This document shows, piece by piece, positions 18,645 through 30,295 of a stretch of DNA of 64,000 nt; positions within the stretch are counted from its first letter, which is position 1; every line of letters starts with the position of its first letter. The position numbers and the translations under genes are program-made. The notes under the pieces were generated by a model that did no database searches, was not told the DNA's origin, and was given only the letters and a program-made list of their open reading frames with translations. Source of the DNA: Sesamum alatum (lineage: Eukaryota > Streptophyta > Magnoliopsida > Lamiales > Pedaliaceae); contig JACGWO010000002.1 of assembly GCA_034509735.1 (NCBI GenBank), positions 51,767,115-51,831,114 of the forward strand, in the 5' to 3' direction.

Positions 18645-20848
18645 CTCAATAGAAGGTCTTCTCTATTATCGAAAGAATTATGTTAAAAAAAAATTGACTC
18701 TCTTTAAATATAAACAAGTTTTAATAATTTTTCATGTATATGCAATTATGCGACCTAAATCAAAAGTTGACATTTGATGAACTATATATATGGTACATTT
18801 ACGTACGTTATCATCACCTATATATGGGATCATGGAATATTTATGTCAGCATGCAATTATGAAAAGGTGCAAAATTGAATAAATATTGGGGCCGGTGGGA
18901 ATTTATAAGTTAATTAAATTAGAATAAGGCTACAGAATACTTTCTGTTGGACAGTACGTAATTTTTTTTCAACGCGAAGGTCTCGTCCACTACGCCAATA
19001 ATATATCCTAAAATATTTATTTACATATATGGTAGAATTATATAGGATTAATAATAGTCGAGAAAGGAATGGGTTCTTTTAAATAATTTTTAATTTTTCA
19101 TTAACTTGGGTCTAATTTTAAAGGTTCATCTATACTTCTAAACTAATATAAGAAAGAAAGACACCTCTACACTCATAAATAGCGGCTAATAACATTGTCG
19201 CACCAATTTTTTGTGACCCCAAAATTCTCTTCAACCAACAAGATAACTAACTTATTCAACTTTTCGAATTTTACATTAATTAATATATTGTTTTTTTAAT
19301 ATAATGTGTTGGTTTATATATTTTACTCTTTTTTTTATAATATATTATAAAACATGAAAGATTATTTATTATATGCATGTAAAAATAACGTGACACAATG
19401 ACGAGTATACTGTAAGAAAACAAAAGTTTGAGAAACAGATTTTTCCAAATATTAGACATGGAAATTCTCGTCACCGCACCATAGTCTAGTGGCTGATTTC
19501 GTGACTTCAAATTTTCATCTATAATGTTGGAAATGATAATAATTTCTGTCCCTAAAATTTTTCGTCAAATTCTATTTTCTGACAAGTTTGTCTCTAAATT
19601 CTGTTATCAATTCCTGTCTCTACTAAAATATGTCGTCAAATTCAAATACTTCCCAAAATCCATTTCAAAACATGTGCAAGTTTCCCTTATAATTCCTACG
19701 TTACTATCTTGGGATAAGCCGTCTATAAGTTAAATCTCATCTTGAGTAGAAAATTTTTACCCGATTGGTAAATTGGGCACCCCAAATTTGAAAAAAGAAA
19801 AGAAAAATTAGGTTATAAATAAGTTCGATCTTGTTTCGGTAAAACATATCAAATCGATCTCTTTATGATCTGAGTGGTGGTAAGTGATAACTTGATGAGC
19901 TAAGTCAGATATTTGGTATCTCAAGTGGGGTCCACTTTATATATCAATCTAAATGATGGATTGACCTATAACACAAATCGTTATGCTTGTTGGGGTGGCC
20001 CATAACTAAAACCTTCGAAACTTAAATCAATTCATTTAAATTATATTTGGACAGTAGAGTTAGACCTCCCAATCATAAATACATACATATCTTATGGAGG
20101 TCCAATATTTACAAGAGTCAATGTGCCAAAGGGTGTGCGATCCACGCGTCCACTAGCCCGTTCTTAGATAAGTTCAAGATCAACGATGGTCGTGATGAAT
20201 TGTCGGGTCAGACGGTTCGACCGGCCGAACAAAAAGAGGCGAATCGGTCCTTATCCTGATCCATAATTTTCTGGTGTTCTAAACTCTAAAGGGCAATGTG
20301 ATCTTTAGAGGGGTTTTAAAGTATTTAACATCCATCACTTACTGTTCTGGGTTGTTAGCATCCGGACATTCCACGTCCTCGTCATTTTCGGGCCACATTT
20401 TTAGCAAAATTTTCTCTTATCCATATTCATTTGTTTACTACAAATTAGTACATGAAGATAGTAGTGTTTGGACGTTTTGGGGGTATTAATTGTTTGTCAT
20501 GACCACTAATATATATTTAATTATTTAATATTTAAATCCATCTGATGAATGTTGCATGTTGGCATGTTTCAGGGATTCATTGTTTGTGGCAGTAATTCTG
20601 AATTGTATCTGCATGTGATTAATTTTGACCTTCGCACAGATCATATGACTTTTGTTAGTTTGGCAATAGTTAATTCATTTACCGATATTCAGCCAACGTA
20701 GTGCAATCATGTCTTGATGTTAGAATCAATCTTTCTTATGATTGTTTATATAATCTTTTATTCATTAATTCAAAAAAAAAAATGTTTTATCATGCATTCT
20801 TTTAATTAATCCAGTCAGTTATAATATTATAAGTACAATGTACTGAAA

Positions 20849-21040
20849 ATCGTTTAAATATATTTTTCGTCCCGTAATTTAAATTATTTGATGTTTTCGT
20901 CCTCTAACTTTCTAGGATAACATTTTGGTCTTGCATCGTTTTAATTGTTGGGATTTCAGTCCCTTTTTCTACTGAAGTTCACCTCCACCTGCGAAAAGGA
21001 TGAATTCCGATGGAAAAAAAGTGTTGGGAAAAATGAAAAT
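20849..21040. mobile_element. Truncated relative of the 31.4-kb foldback element
   Basis: Shares with 31442-31640 the ordered phrases 'gttttcgtcctctaactttc', 'aacattttggtcttgcatcg', 'tttcagtcccttttt' and 'gaagttcacctccacctgcg'. Only the left arm and a little of the centre are present. Non-coding. Confidence 0.55.
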
Positions 21041-21069
21041 AGCTGAATAAAGTTAAATTTTGTTACTTT

Positions 21070-21098
21070 TATCTATCTATCTATCTATCTATCTATAT
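21070..21098. repeat. (ATCT)n microsatellite
   Basis: About seven consecutive ATCT units running into a short (TA)n tract. Confidence 0.9.
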
Positions 21099-22355
21099 AT
21101 AGCTATTAATTAGTTTGATACTTGACCTCATATATATAAAAGCATCAATGGGAGAAAAAGAAAATGATGAAAAACATATTTTTCAATAAAGAAAATTGAA
21201 TATTTCTGATCGACAAGAAATAAATTAAACTCATAATCAAGTTTAAAGAGGAATTCCATACTGATTGTCCATTTCCGTCCTTCTAAAACCATAATAATAC
21301 TGAAAGATATATTTTCACATCGTGAATTAATTCCTCGTACATTAATTAGGAGAAAATCTTAGATTCTTAATTACCATTTAATTTTGAGCAGACATTATTG
21401 TCCTTGTGGGAAATTAATATGAGTGTCACGCAGCATTAATGTTGTATTAATTCCAGACTGATCACCTCAAGAGATATGTCTGCATTTAACTAATTAATAA
21501 ATGGGACAAATCTAAGTCTTCGCATTTCAAGAATTTATGCTTAGTACTCATGTAAACAATGTCCTCATTATCAAATTGTGAGCCCCCATGTTCCAGCAAT
21601 CATTCTCAATTAAAGTTTATATACTTAATTACATGCATGACGTTTTATCGATCATAATCCAATTTTAATTATTTTCTATTAATGTTGCATGTTATATGAG
21701 GTGATAAACATTCCATCTCCATTGCTTTTTTCTATTATATGTATTTTTGCCACAATTAATCCTTACGATTTCATGTAATATATGTACAAACATTTGACTT
21801 AGTACAATGTGAATACGCGAGTCATGACTACGGGCGCCATGCATGTTTATTTGTCGCTCAATTTCATATATTTATTTTTATTTTCCTATTTTCCAAAAAC
21901 GATATATATATATATATTTAAATATGGTCAACTCTAATTGTTCATATTCTATTTCTCGATCGAAAAATAATTATGTCTATATACTTTGATTTGGTTTTTT
22001 TTTTTTTTTTTCAATTTGGTTCTTTGTATCTTCATTATCACTATCATCACAAATTAATTTCACCATAATTAACATGACTGTCAGTTTCAAACTTTCGCTG
22101 TTGGGTTTGGCGAACATAGAAACTCAATTGTATGCCTTTTATTTATGTCTTCGTGTCACTAATTATTTCACTACCCTCTTCTGGAATTTTCGTTTAGAAT
22201 AATAATTGTGTTATTATTATTATTAATTATATCAAATTATCAACTAATACGTCTTTGAAAAGTGAAACTGTAAAATTCAAATTATAAATATATAACACAG
22301 ACTTAGAAAATATGAGACAAATTAATATCACACATTTGATGAACTCAAATTATTC

Positions 22356-22430
22356 ATCATGTAACATTAAAGTTGTATATCCCAAAATAGTTTTTGTCAG
22401 TTAGTTGTATATCATGTAACATTAAAGTTG
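22356..22430. repeat. Direct repeat in the promoter of polygalacturonase 1
   Basis: The 20-mer atcatgtaacattaaagttg occurs at 22356 and again at 22411, a 55-base period, about 200-260 bases upstream of the ATG. A shared 'agttgtatatc' lies between them. It may be a small tandem duplication of promoter sequence. Confidence 0.7.
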
Positions 22431-22546
22431 ACCAACATATATAAATAATATATATTTGAATAATTAATTAACAAACCTAGCTAACATATAATTGGCTCAT
22501 TCCAAATTAATTAGTCTGACATGCACTATTCTGATTAATAAAGCCC

Positions 22547-22554
22547 TATAAATA
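22547..22554 (+). promoter_or_regulatory. TATA box of polygalacturonase 1
   Basis: TATAAATA, 66 bases upstream of the ATG at 22613. The same octamer sits at a comparable distance upstream of the other two polygalacturonases. Confidence 0.75.
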
Positions 22555-22612
22555 CAGACACAGCGCATACCAAAAACAAACACACAGTCACACACTAATA
22601 ATTATACTAAGA

Positions 22613-24104
22613 ATGGTTAGCAGAAAAATGATACTAATTCTCATCTTCACCTTCTTCTACCACACATCATCATTTGCATCCAATCCCAGCTATAATGTGA
22701 AGAGTTTCGGAGCCAAGTCCGACGGAAACTCCGACTCCACAAAGGCTTTTCTGAGTGCATGGTCGGCAGCCTGCGCCACCACGCAACCGGCATCCATCTA
22801 CGTTCCACCGGGTCGATATTTGTTGCGCAATGCATTCTTTAATGGAAAAATGTGCAAAAATAAGGCGATTACTATTCGCATTGATGGCACTTTGGTAGCT
22901 CCCTCCGATTACAATGCTATTGGGAACAGTGGTACCTGGTTGAAATTCCAAAGGGTCACCGGAGTTTCCATCTCCGGTGGAACCCTAGACGGGCAAGGGA
23001 CGACATTGTGGGATTGCAAGAACTCCGGCAAGAGTTGCCCCAAAGGAGCTACAGTACGTACGATGATATATGCCCATATGTATATATATATAAAACCTTT
23101 CTCTTTCACATTTTGATAGTGTCTTTTTTATTTTTGGTTGCAGTCATTGGCATTCTACAGTTCGAACAACATAAGTATCGACTCATTGTCTTCCTTAAAT
23201 AGCCAAATGTTTCACATTCTCATCTACAGTTGCCACAATGCCAATCTCAATAACCTGAAAATCTCTGCCCCCGGCAATAGCCCTAACACGGACGGAATCC
23301 ATCTGCAACAATCGTCGGGAGTTACTATTACCAACTCCCGCATTGGCACTGGCGACGATTGTGTCTCCATAGGCCCCGGCAACTCCAACTTGTGGATCGA
23401 AAACCTCTCTTGTGGCCCCGGTCATGGGATAAGGTATGGACAACTACTTTTTTATTTTTATATAGGGATACTTCAAAAAAATTGTGTGATAGTTACAAAA
23501 AAAAAAGTATATATTTTGAAAGATTTTCCTATTTTATTGCAGTATAGGGAGTCTAGGTTGGGATGTGCAAGAGGCAGGAGTTGAGAATGTCACCGTTAAA
23601 ATGGCTACTTTCTCCGGAACACAAAACGGTGTGAGAGTGAAGACCTGGGCAAGACCTAGCAATGGATTTGTTAAACATGTCCTCTTCCAACATGTTGTCA
23701 TCGTTAATGCCCAAAACCCTATAATCATCGACCAGCATTACTGCCCCGGCGACAATAACTGTCCTACAGAGGTAATTACACATAAAAATCAATCAATTAA
23801 AGTAGTTTAAGATTAATTCTATTTGTAGAAATTAATGAAGTTATAATATAATAATGTGGATGTGGTGGTGGTGTTTCACATGCAGGGGTCAGGCGTGAAA
23901 ATTAGCGACATAACATACCAAGATATACAGGGAACATCAGCGTCGGAGGTTGCAGTGAAATTTGACTGTAGCAAATCAAATCCCTGCACTGGAATTACAC
24001 TTGACAGAGTTAATCTGAGGTGCAGAGATAAGGCAGCTATGGCGTCGTGTTCCAACGCTGGGGGAACGGCTTCTGCTGATATTCAGCCCAATAGTTGCTT
24101 ATAG
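22613..24104 (+). CDS. Secreted polygalacturonase (GH28), tandem copy 1
   Basis: Exons 22613-23053, 23144-23433, 23543-23771 and 23886-24104 give 392 residues. A hydrophobic signal peptide (about residues 1-23, MILILIFTFFYHTSSFAS) points to the cell wall. GH28 signatures are intact: SPNTDGIH with Asp197, GDDCVSIG with Asp218/Asp219, GPGHGISIGSLG with His241, and RVKTW at about 275-279. The family hydrolyses alpha-1,4-galacturonan in pectin; exo or endo action cannot be decided from sequence, though plant enzymes with this N terminus (YNVKSFGAKSDG) are often annotated as exopolygalacturonases. It is the first of three same-strand, same-exon-structure genes within 14 kb. The codon spanning the exon 2/3 junction gives GIS-IGSLG, supporting the splice call. 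No defect seen. Confidence 0.93.
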
Positions 24105-24248
24105 GTAATTCAAAAGTCGTCATCACCAAAAAACGTTAATGAAAATGGATCTTAGATTATTATTAGGTTGTGTAAATCAACAAAGAATGACTAGTGTTCA
24201 TGTAGGTCATGTAAATGTATGGCCTTCAAATTAACTGTATCCAAAAGC
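24105..24248. other. 3' flank of polygalacturonase 1
   Basis: Probable 3' UTR; no feature recognised before the inverted-repeat element that follows. Confidence 0.4.
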
Positions 24249-24660
24249 CGAGCAAAATATTTTTTGGGTACTTTCAAAACAGGCTATTATCATTTTTGAT
24301 ATCACAATTAAAATAAAATTTCTCTAATATTTTTATTTTTTGTAAAAAAAAAAAAAAAGAATTTCTTATTGCTCCTTTGTCATAGTTGGACAAAATGCTT
24401 TTTTGCTTCTTAATGGTACCAAAAAAATGTGTTTTTTTCTTTTTTTTTTTTTTTTGTACCATTAAATAGGGCCTCACGTGAGCTAAAAAGTGGTAACGGT
24501 CGTTAACGGCCATGTGTGATGTATATGGCATCTGCCGTTAATTTGGGACTAAAAAGACGTATTTTCGTGTTTAATGGTATAAAAAACGACACTCGGCATA
24601 ATTGTGGTACCAAAAACAATAATGACCTTTTTTAACGATACCACAAAAATATTTTGCCCC
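24249..24660. mobile_element. Foldback inverted-repeat element, MULE-like MITE
   Basis: The left end 'gcaaaatattttttgggtac' aligns with the reverse complement of the right end, 'gcaaaatatttttgtggtat'. The match continues inward (left 'tcatttttgatatcacaatta', right arm 'ttgtttttggtaccacaatta'). The centre includes long T runs and 'taacggtcgttaacggcc'. No clear target duplication and no coding capacity. Confidence 0.55.
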
Positions 24661-24730
24661 AAAAATCCTGGCAGGTCATGCAACATAGTGTAAATTATGT
24701 GTATTTATGAATATATATCACCCAAGAACG

Positions 24731-25049
24731 CACTAGAAAAAAAAATCAATATTAGCTATATTTTTAATAATCATGGCTAAAAATCATAGTAAATAATTAT
24801 TATTAACTAAGATTAAATAAAAATTGATGCAAAAAGTACCTTTTCCACCATGAAAAACTTATTTCCCACGGCTTTTAGGAGTGGTAAAAACATTCGTCAT
24901 GGCTTTTAGCCATGACAAATGTTTTAGCCACCCTCGAAAAACCCACAGCCAACAACCGTTGCGTGACCGTGGTCAATGACTATTTGCTACAGTTATTTAG
25001 TATTAATCATGACAATTAGCCATGGTTAAGTGTCATATTTTTTGTAGTG
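24731..25049. mobile_element. Miniature CACTA-like element with 3-bp target duplication
   Basis: Begins CACTAGAAAAAAA and ends TTTTTTGTAGTG, close to the plant CACTA (CMC) terminus CACTACAAGAAAA and its complement. It is flanked on both sides by ACG (24728-24730 and 25050-25052), the 3-bp duplication expected for this superfamily. It is 319 bases long. The interior has short hairpins around 'catggcttttagccatgac' (about 24898-24916) and no coding frame, so it is non-autonomous. Confidence 0.8.
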
Positions 25050-25367
25050 ACGAGATTTTCATGTTATATTTCATATGTTTTAAGTTTATTATGTTTTGTA
25101 TTATTTTATGTACAATATATATATATATATATTTTGGGTAAAATCGTCACTATCTCAATTAGATAATAATATAACAACCCTTGGATCTAAACGAGTTATG
25201 ATGATAATAATTAGTTGGAAATAATTATAATTATGATAATAACACTAGCTGATAATTTGCTTCAGGAAAATTATAAATTTTGTAGGAATGATTTGATCAT
25301 AATTAATACTAGCCGAAAACTCAAAAATTAAGAGGCACTTCAGGAAAATGATTTTTTTTGTTTTGTT

Positions 25368-25401
25368 TTTTTTTTTTTTTTTGGGAGGGGGGGGGGGGGG
25401 G
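25368..25401. repeat. Poly-T tract followed by a poly-G tract
   Basis: About 15 T then GGGA and a run of roughly 17 G. This is a strong homopolymer junction that could form a G-quadruplex or reflect an assembly artefact. Confidence 0.8.
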
Positions 25402-26567
25402 AAGGCAATGAAAAACATAAAAGAACTCATGAAGACGAACTTAATGAGAATAAAATTTGATATCTCCAATAACCCGAAAGATAAAATTTGAGTTGAACTT
25501 TATTCCACCCTTAAATGGGAAAGTAGAATGGCTACCACAAAATTAATATCTCCAAAAATGAGTTAAATACATTGTATGGTAGTGATGGTTTTAATCAAGT
25601 TGGACTTGATTATACGTTATTCTCATATATTAGATATTCTCTAATTAAGTCAAAAGTAGGTTAGTTCAACAGTAGGATCAATGCCATCTAAAAATCAATT
25701 GTGGTGAAATTAATGTTAGCAAGAGTTCATTTTCATTGTCAAATTATGTTGGCAACATCGAGGCTCGGACGCAAGACCCTAGGCCCTAGCTAGCTACCAT
25801 ATATAACAAGCTAGAGGTGAATATGTTTGGATCAAATACTTAATCTCGTCCCAACTTGATGGAGTCCAGACCAAAGGGATGGAATTTTTATTAATTTTTT
25901 TCTTGTTACTTGAACCTGAATTTAATTGGATAATGTATTAGTTTTGGTTATGACTTATTTTTCGTGCAAAACGACGATGTAATATTAAAGTAGTGATTCA
26001 CATGAATGCCCCTGTTTTTTCTGGATTCTATATTTGACTTGCAAGAAACTGCATACAATACTCCAATCAATCATTCGCTTCTAACATGCATCTTTTGCGG
26101 CTGCGCCACAATCCTCGCCTTCTACATCTTTCGCACGTTACTTAGGACGAAAAACTGCTTCAACAAAATTGGAGTTATTTATATTCTAAGGTTTTAAATC
26201 TATTTACTAATATATGTTTCTAATAGACGAATATTTATAGTTTGTTGGGCACTTTTCATGAATAAGTTGTTAAATTTATTTTTGCAATTATTTTAATTCT
26301 TAATAGTTGCTTGTAGACGCTATAGTTCCTAAATTAATTAATATGGATTTGTATTCAATTTTTATTACTAATATCAACAAATTTAGTGAATTTTGAGTAA
26401 TAAAAGGATTTATTTGTTATACGGAAACAAACTTAAGAGGTGCTAGATATAATTTTTCAAACGACATATGCAACAGATTTGGCACGGATCCCTACTCATT
26501 TATTAAGTTTCAGAAAAGACCGTTGAATTTGGGGAATATATATGTATAGTTTATTTTGGGGAAAATT

Positions 26568-26927
26568 GTATTTTTTGTCCCATAATTGATGCTAAAAATA
26601 TTTTCAATCCCATTGTACACGGGATTCTCGAAATAGTACCATAACTTTAAAACTTATTTTCAATCCTCCTACCAAGTTCCGTTAGGAAAATGATAGAAAA
26701 AATCAAGAGCAAGTCACGTACCGTTTTCCTCCATTCTGAAAAAATAACTACCATGTGATTTGTATATGGATTTTTTCGTCAATTTCTTAGCTGAATAAAT
26801 CGACATGAGGAGAACTGAAAATGAATTTTTTCTACAAGCTTTTAGACTATTTTATAGAATCTCGTAAATAATATAGCTAAAAAATGTATGTACCGAGCCT
26901 AAATTATGAAAGGAAAAAAGCAAATTA
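26568..26927. mobile_element. Foldback inverted-repeat element
   Basis: The left arm ('gtattttttgtcccataatt', then 'cgggattctcgaaatagtac') mirrors the right arm, whose reverse complement reads 'gcttttttcctttcataatt' and later 'acgagattctataaaatagt'. The arms are each about 150 bases and diverged. The left terminus resembles sequence at 47597-47750, so a second partial copy is likely there. Non-coding. Confidence 0.5.
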
Positions 26928-28223
26928 ACGGTTTATTTGGTTTCAATGTCACCATAAGATAACAGAATTGATGCGGACCTGACAGAGACAAATTTTAAAT
27001 ATGGCGATGACAGAAAATTGGATTAGCAAAAAGAAAAAAAAGGGTTGGGTTGTGTAATAAAATGATGAGCTTGTGATGTAAGCAAGGCAAGAATACTGTG
27101 CATATGGGATATGGCAAAAAAGGGGAATTTTTGGGAAAGAGAAGAAGAGGGTCTGTTTCTGGCTGTTTGCTGTTAACCTTTATTGTCCAGATCTACTTCT
27201 TTTTCCTCACACTTTCTTCTCATTTAATAACTAACCTACCTCAATAGCTTATGGAAACGCATCATATATAATTCCTAAAATAGTAAAAGATTTGAAATAC
27301 ACGCTAATTCAATAATAATGAATAAAAGTACTAAATGAAAAGCAAGAAAATTCATTTTACATTATTAATTTACAAGTTAATTACTAATTTTCTTCTGCAT
27401 ATTTAGTTGTTGTTCGGTGGGGAAATTAATTAAAAAATATGGACATTAATTATTTGAAGTTGGTTTTAACGGGGAGCTTATTGATGAATTCAACCCCAAG
27501 TTAATTAGCTGCCTTATTAAATGTTTCATCATATAATTATATATATAAACCCTTTTATTATTTTGTTTATAACTAATTATAAGAATATTTTTAGGGTGAA
27601 TTGGTTGGAGCTTTTAGTAATAATATATTATTATTTTTTGTTTAATTTGTATCTGTTGATTGATTTAGAAATATCGATATCTTTATTAAAAAAAAATGAA
27701 AAACCTTATGTATTAGAATGGATCGGCCAAATTAATTAATTAAAAACTCTACCTTTGTCCTAATTAATTAAGAGACAATTGAGCAAAGGTAATGAGTGGT
27801 GGGACCCGGCGATACAAATCACAGTCAGGTGCCAAACATATTTATAAGTGATGAATGGGTTAATTATGATACATATACATGCATGCAACAACAACTAATT
27901 ACAAGACACAAAAAGTCCAACATACATATCACCCCTCCTAACTTACCTCAACAAAAATGACAAATTCTATGCTAATTCAAATACATCCAAAACGTACGCT
28001 CTAATATATGCATGCATTATGCATATCCACTCAAAAAATAAAAAATAAAATTGAAATGAATTATGGCATAAGCAATGTCTCTTTAATTTTCTGTTAAAAT
28101 GCATGACCTACAAAGCTTCATCATTCCTAATTTCCGCTACGTGATTGCTTAATTTGCCGACCAATTAGATCAATATTGCTTGCTTCTTACACCCCCTACG
28201 CCACCTTAATTTCTGGTTTCAAC

Positions 28224-28231
28224 TATAAATA
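28224..28231 (+). promoter_or_regulatory. TATA box of polygalacturonase 2
   Basis: TATAAATA, 92 bases upstream of the ATG at 28316, preceded by CAAC. Confidence 0.75.
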
Positions 28232-28315
28232 CCGATGCACACCTCATATATTAATAGATAACTGCCTCAACTCCCCACTTCTCCCACTTCACAAACAATC
28301 TTAATTTATACAAAA

Positions 28316-30295
28316 ATGCGTATGGCTAAGTGTCCTTTTATGGCACTACTTTTCTTCTTCTTCTTCTTCTTATTCTTCTGCCAATCATTGGCCGTCGCCA
28401 CCTCTTACAATATTTTGGACTTAGGAGCAAAGCCTGATGGTAAATCCGACTCCACCAATTCCTTGTCCAAAGCATGGTCTTTAGCTTGTGCTTCCACAAA
28501 ACCATCCACCATCCATGTACCTCAGGGTCGATTCCTGCTCAAAAACCTACATTTCAAGGGTCCATGTAGGAACAAGGCCATAGCCTTCCGTATTGACGGC
28601 ACCTTCGTCGCCCCCTCCGACTACAATGCCATTGGAAACGCCGGTAATTGGCTACTATTCGAGGGGGCCGATGGTGTTTCTATACGTGGCGGCACCCTCG
28701 ACGGCCGGGGTGCTGGCCTGTGGGCTTGCAAGAAATCTGGCACCAATTGCCCAAGTGGCGCCACAGTAAGTTTGTCATTCAATTAAGAGTTTATTTGCTG
28801 ATTGGACGATTTTGTCATGTTGGGTGTCAAGAGATGGTACCATTTTAGGAAGTATAACTACCTTAGATAAGTTAACTAATTTCGAGTTAGTGAACTGAAG
28901 GCATCTACCCTGGTTTGAATTGAACTGAAGACCTTTCATAGAAAATTTTGATAGCTAGTTGTAGGGTTATCCCCTAGGAACCCATTTGATTGAGTACATT
29001 GCTTATGAAAAATTAAAACTATAATTGTAATTACTTATGGGTTTATTGTATTATATATAAGGCTACTGCTTGCTTCGAAAAATGTTCCTATTTCCCAAAT
29101 ACATTGCTGAATTTAAGGTCAATGGTTTATTCCTGAAGAAACAATAAATTAACTCTATATATGTGTACTAGCTAGCTAAGAATTTGAAAAGAAAAAAGTT
29201 AGATATCTTGTATATGCAACGGGAATTTAATCTTGTTTATGTATATTTATGCAGACATTGGGGTTTTCTAATTCGAAAAATGTGGCAATAAGTGGATTGA
29301 GGTCCCTAAATAGCCAAATGTTCCACATAGTGATCAACGGTTGCGAAAATGTGAAATTGCAAGGAGTGAGCGTTTTGGCCTCGGGAGATAGTCCAAACAC
29401 CGACGGAATTCATGTTCAGTTATCGACAGGGGTCACAATTTTGAACTCTAAAATCAGCACAGGCGACGATTGCATCTCAATAGGCCCCGGAGCCACCAAC
29501 TTGTGGATCCAAAATGTTGCATGTGGCCCCGGCCATGGCATTAGGTAATATTATTGTGTTTATGTGTGAGTATATATTAATTAATTAATTTGTTTGTTTG
29601 GGATTAATTACTAATGTAGACATGGATGTTTTACATTTTATGTTGAAATATGGTGGCAGTATTGGAAGTCTAGGTAAGGATTATGAAGAGGCAGGCGTAC
29701 GAAATGTGAGTGTGAAAAGTACAACATTCAAGAACACACAAAATGGTTTGAGGATAAAGACATGGGCAAGACCAAGCAAAGGGTTTGTGAGGGGTGTTCT
29801 CTTCCAGCATGCTACGATGATCAATGTCCAAAACCCTATTGTTATTGACCAGAATTACTGTCCAAACCACAAAAACTGTCCTGGACAGGTACCTACATTA
29901 ATTTTTCCATTTTCTTTTTTTTTTTTTTGTCTATCAACCGATGTCATGTCCAAGAATCACGTGATATAAGCTATTTATCTTTGAATTAACAATTAGTTTT
30001 TGGTAATTAAAGATTACATTAATGCTTGGAATTAATAATTATTATATATTTTGATTTATGTGATTTCTGACAGGTATCGGGTGTGAAAATCAGCGATGTT
30101 ACTTATCAAGACATTCAAGGAACGTCAGCGACACAAGTAGCCGTGAAATTCGATTGTAGCAAGGCGAGTCCATGCCAAGGCATTAGGTTAGAAAATGTTA
30201 ACCTAAGTTACAAAAATCGAGCGGCCCAAGCGTCGTGCTCAAATGCAGGTGGGACGACGGCTGGTATCATCCAACCCTCCAGCTGCTTGTACTGA
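28316..30295 (+). CDS. Secreted polygalacturonase (GH28), tandem copy 2
   Basis: Exons 28316-28765, 29255-29544, 29660-29888 and 30074-30295 give 396 residues. Exons 2 and 3 have the same lengths (290 and 229 bases) as in the other two copies. The signal peptide has a run of seven Phe encoded by a TTC repeat (28350-28370), then [10 protein letters not shown]. Catalytic signatures are intact: SPNTDGIH (Asp200), GDDCISIG (Asp221/222), GPGHGISIGSLG (His244), RIKTW (about 278-282). The role is pectin backbone hydrolysis in the wall. The next codon ATG at 28322 (MAKCPFM) is an alternative start in the same frame. Intron 1 is long (489 bases) compared with copy 1 (90 bases). Confidence 0.93.

Larger units (their letters stand above)
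14596..22546. other. Long AT-rich gene-free region
   Basis: About 8 kb with no supportable gene. It contains (TA)n runs at 14596-14618, about 14838-14857 and 18609-18640. A dispersed-repeat fragment lies at about 18215-18355, with repeated 'gataaattgcttcatttt' phrases also seen near 3280-3360. A diverged inverted-repeat transposon half lies at 20849-21040, and an (ATCT)n microsatellite at 21070-21098. The stretch about 19740-20480 is less AT-rich than its surroundings and contains phrases such as 'ggtcagacggttcgaccggccg', but no open frame there resembles a protein. The last few hundred bases are the promoter of the first polygalacturonase. Confidence 0.5.
25053..28223. other. Spacer between polygalacturonases 1 and 2
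   Basis: AT-rich. It contains a (TA)n run at about 25116-25132, a T-run followed by a G-run (25368-25401) and a foldback element at 26568-26927. The remainder shows no recognisable gene. The last few hundred bases are the promoter of polygalacturonase 2. Confidence 0.5.

Noticed and set aside
20047..20489. Two plus-strand open frames in the GC-richer part of the long spacer
   Set aside because: No ATG in good context, no recognisable protein family, no splice-compatible neighbours.
22647..22951. Minus-strand open frames opposite polygalacturonase 1 exon 1
   Set aside because: Shadows of the coding strand; the plus strand carries the GH28 protein with correct splice phases.
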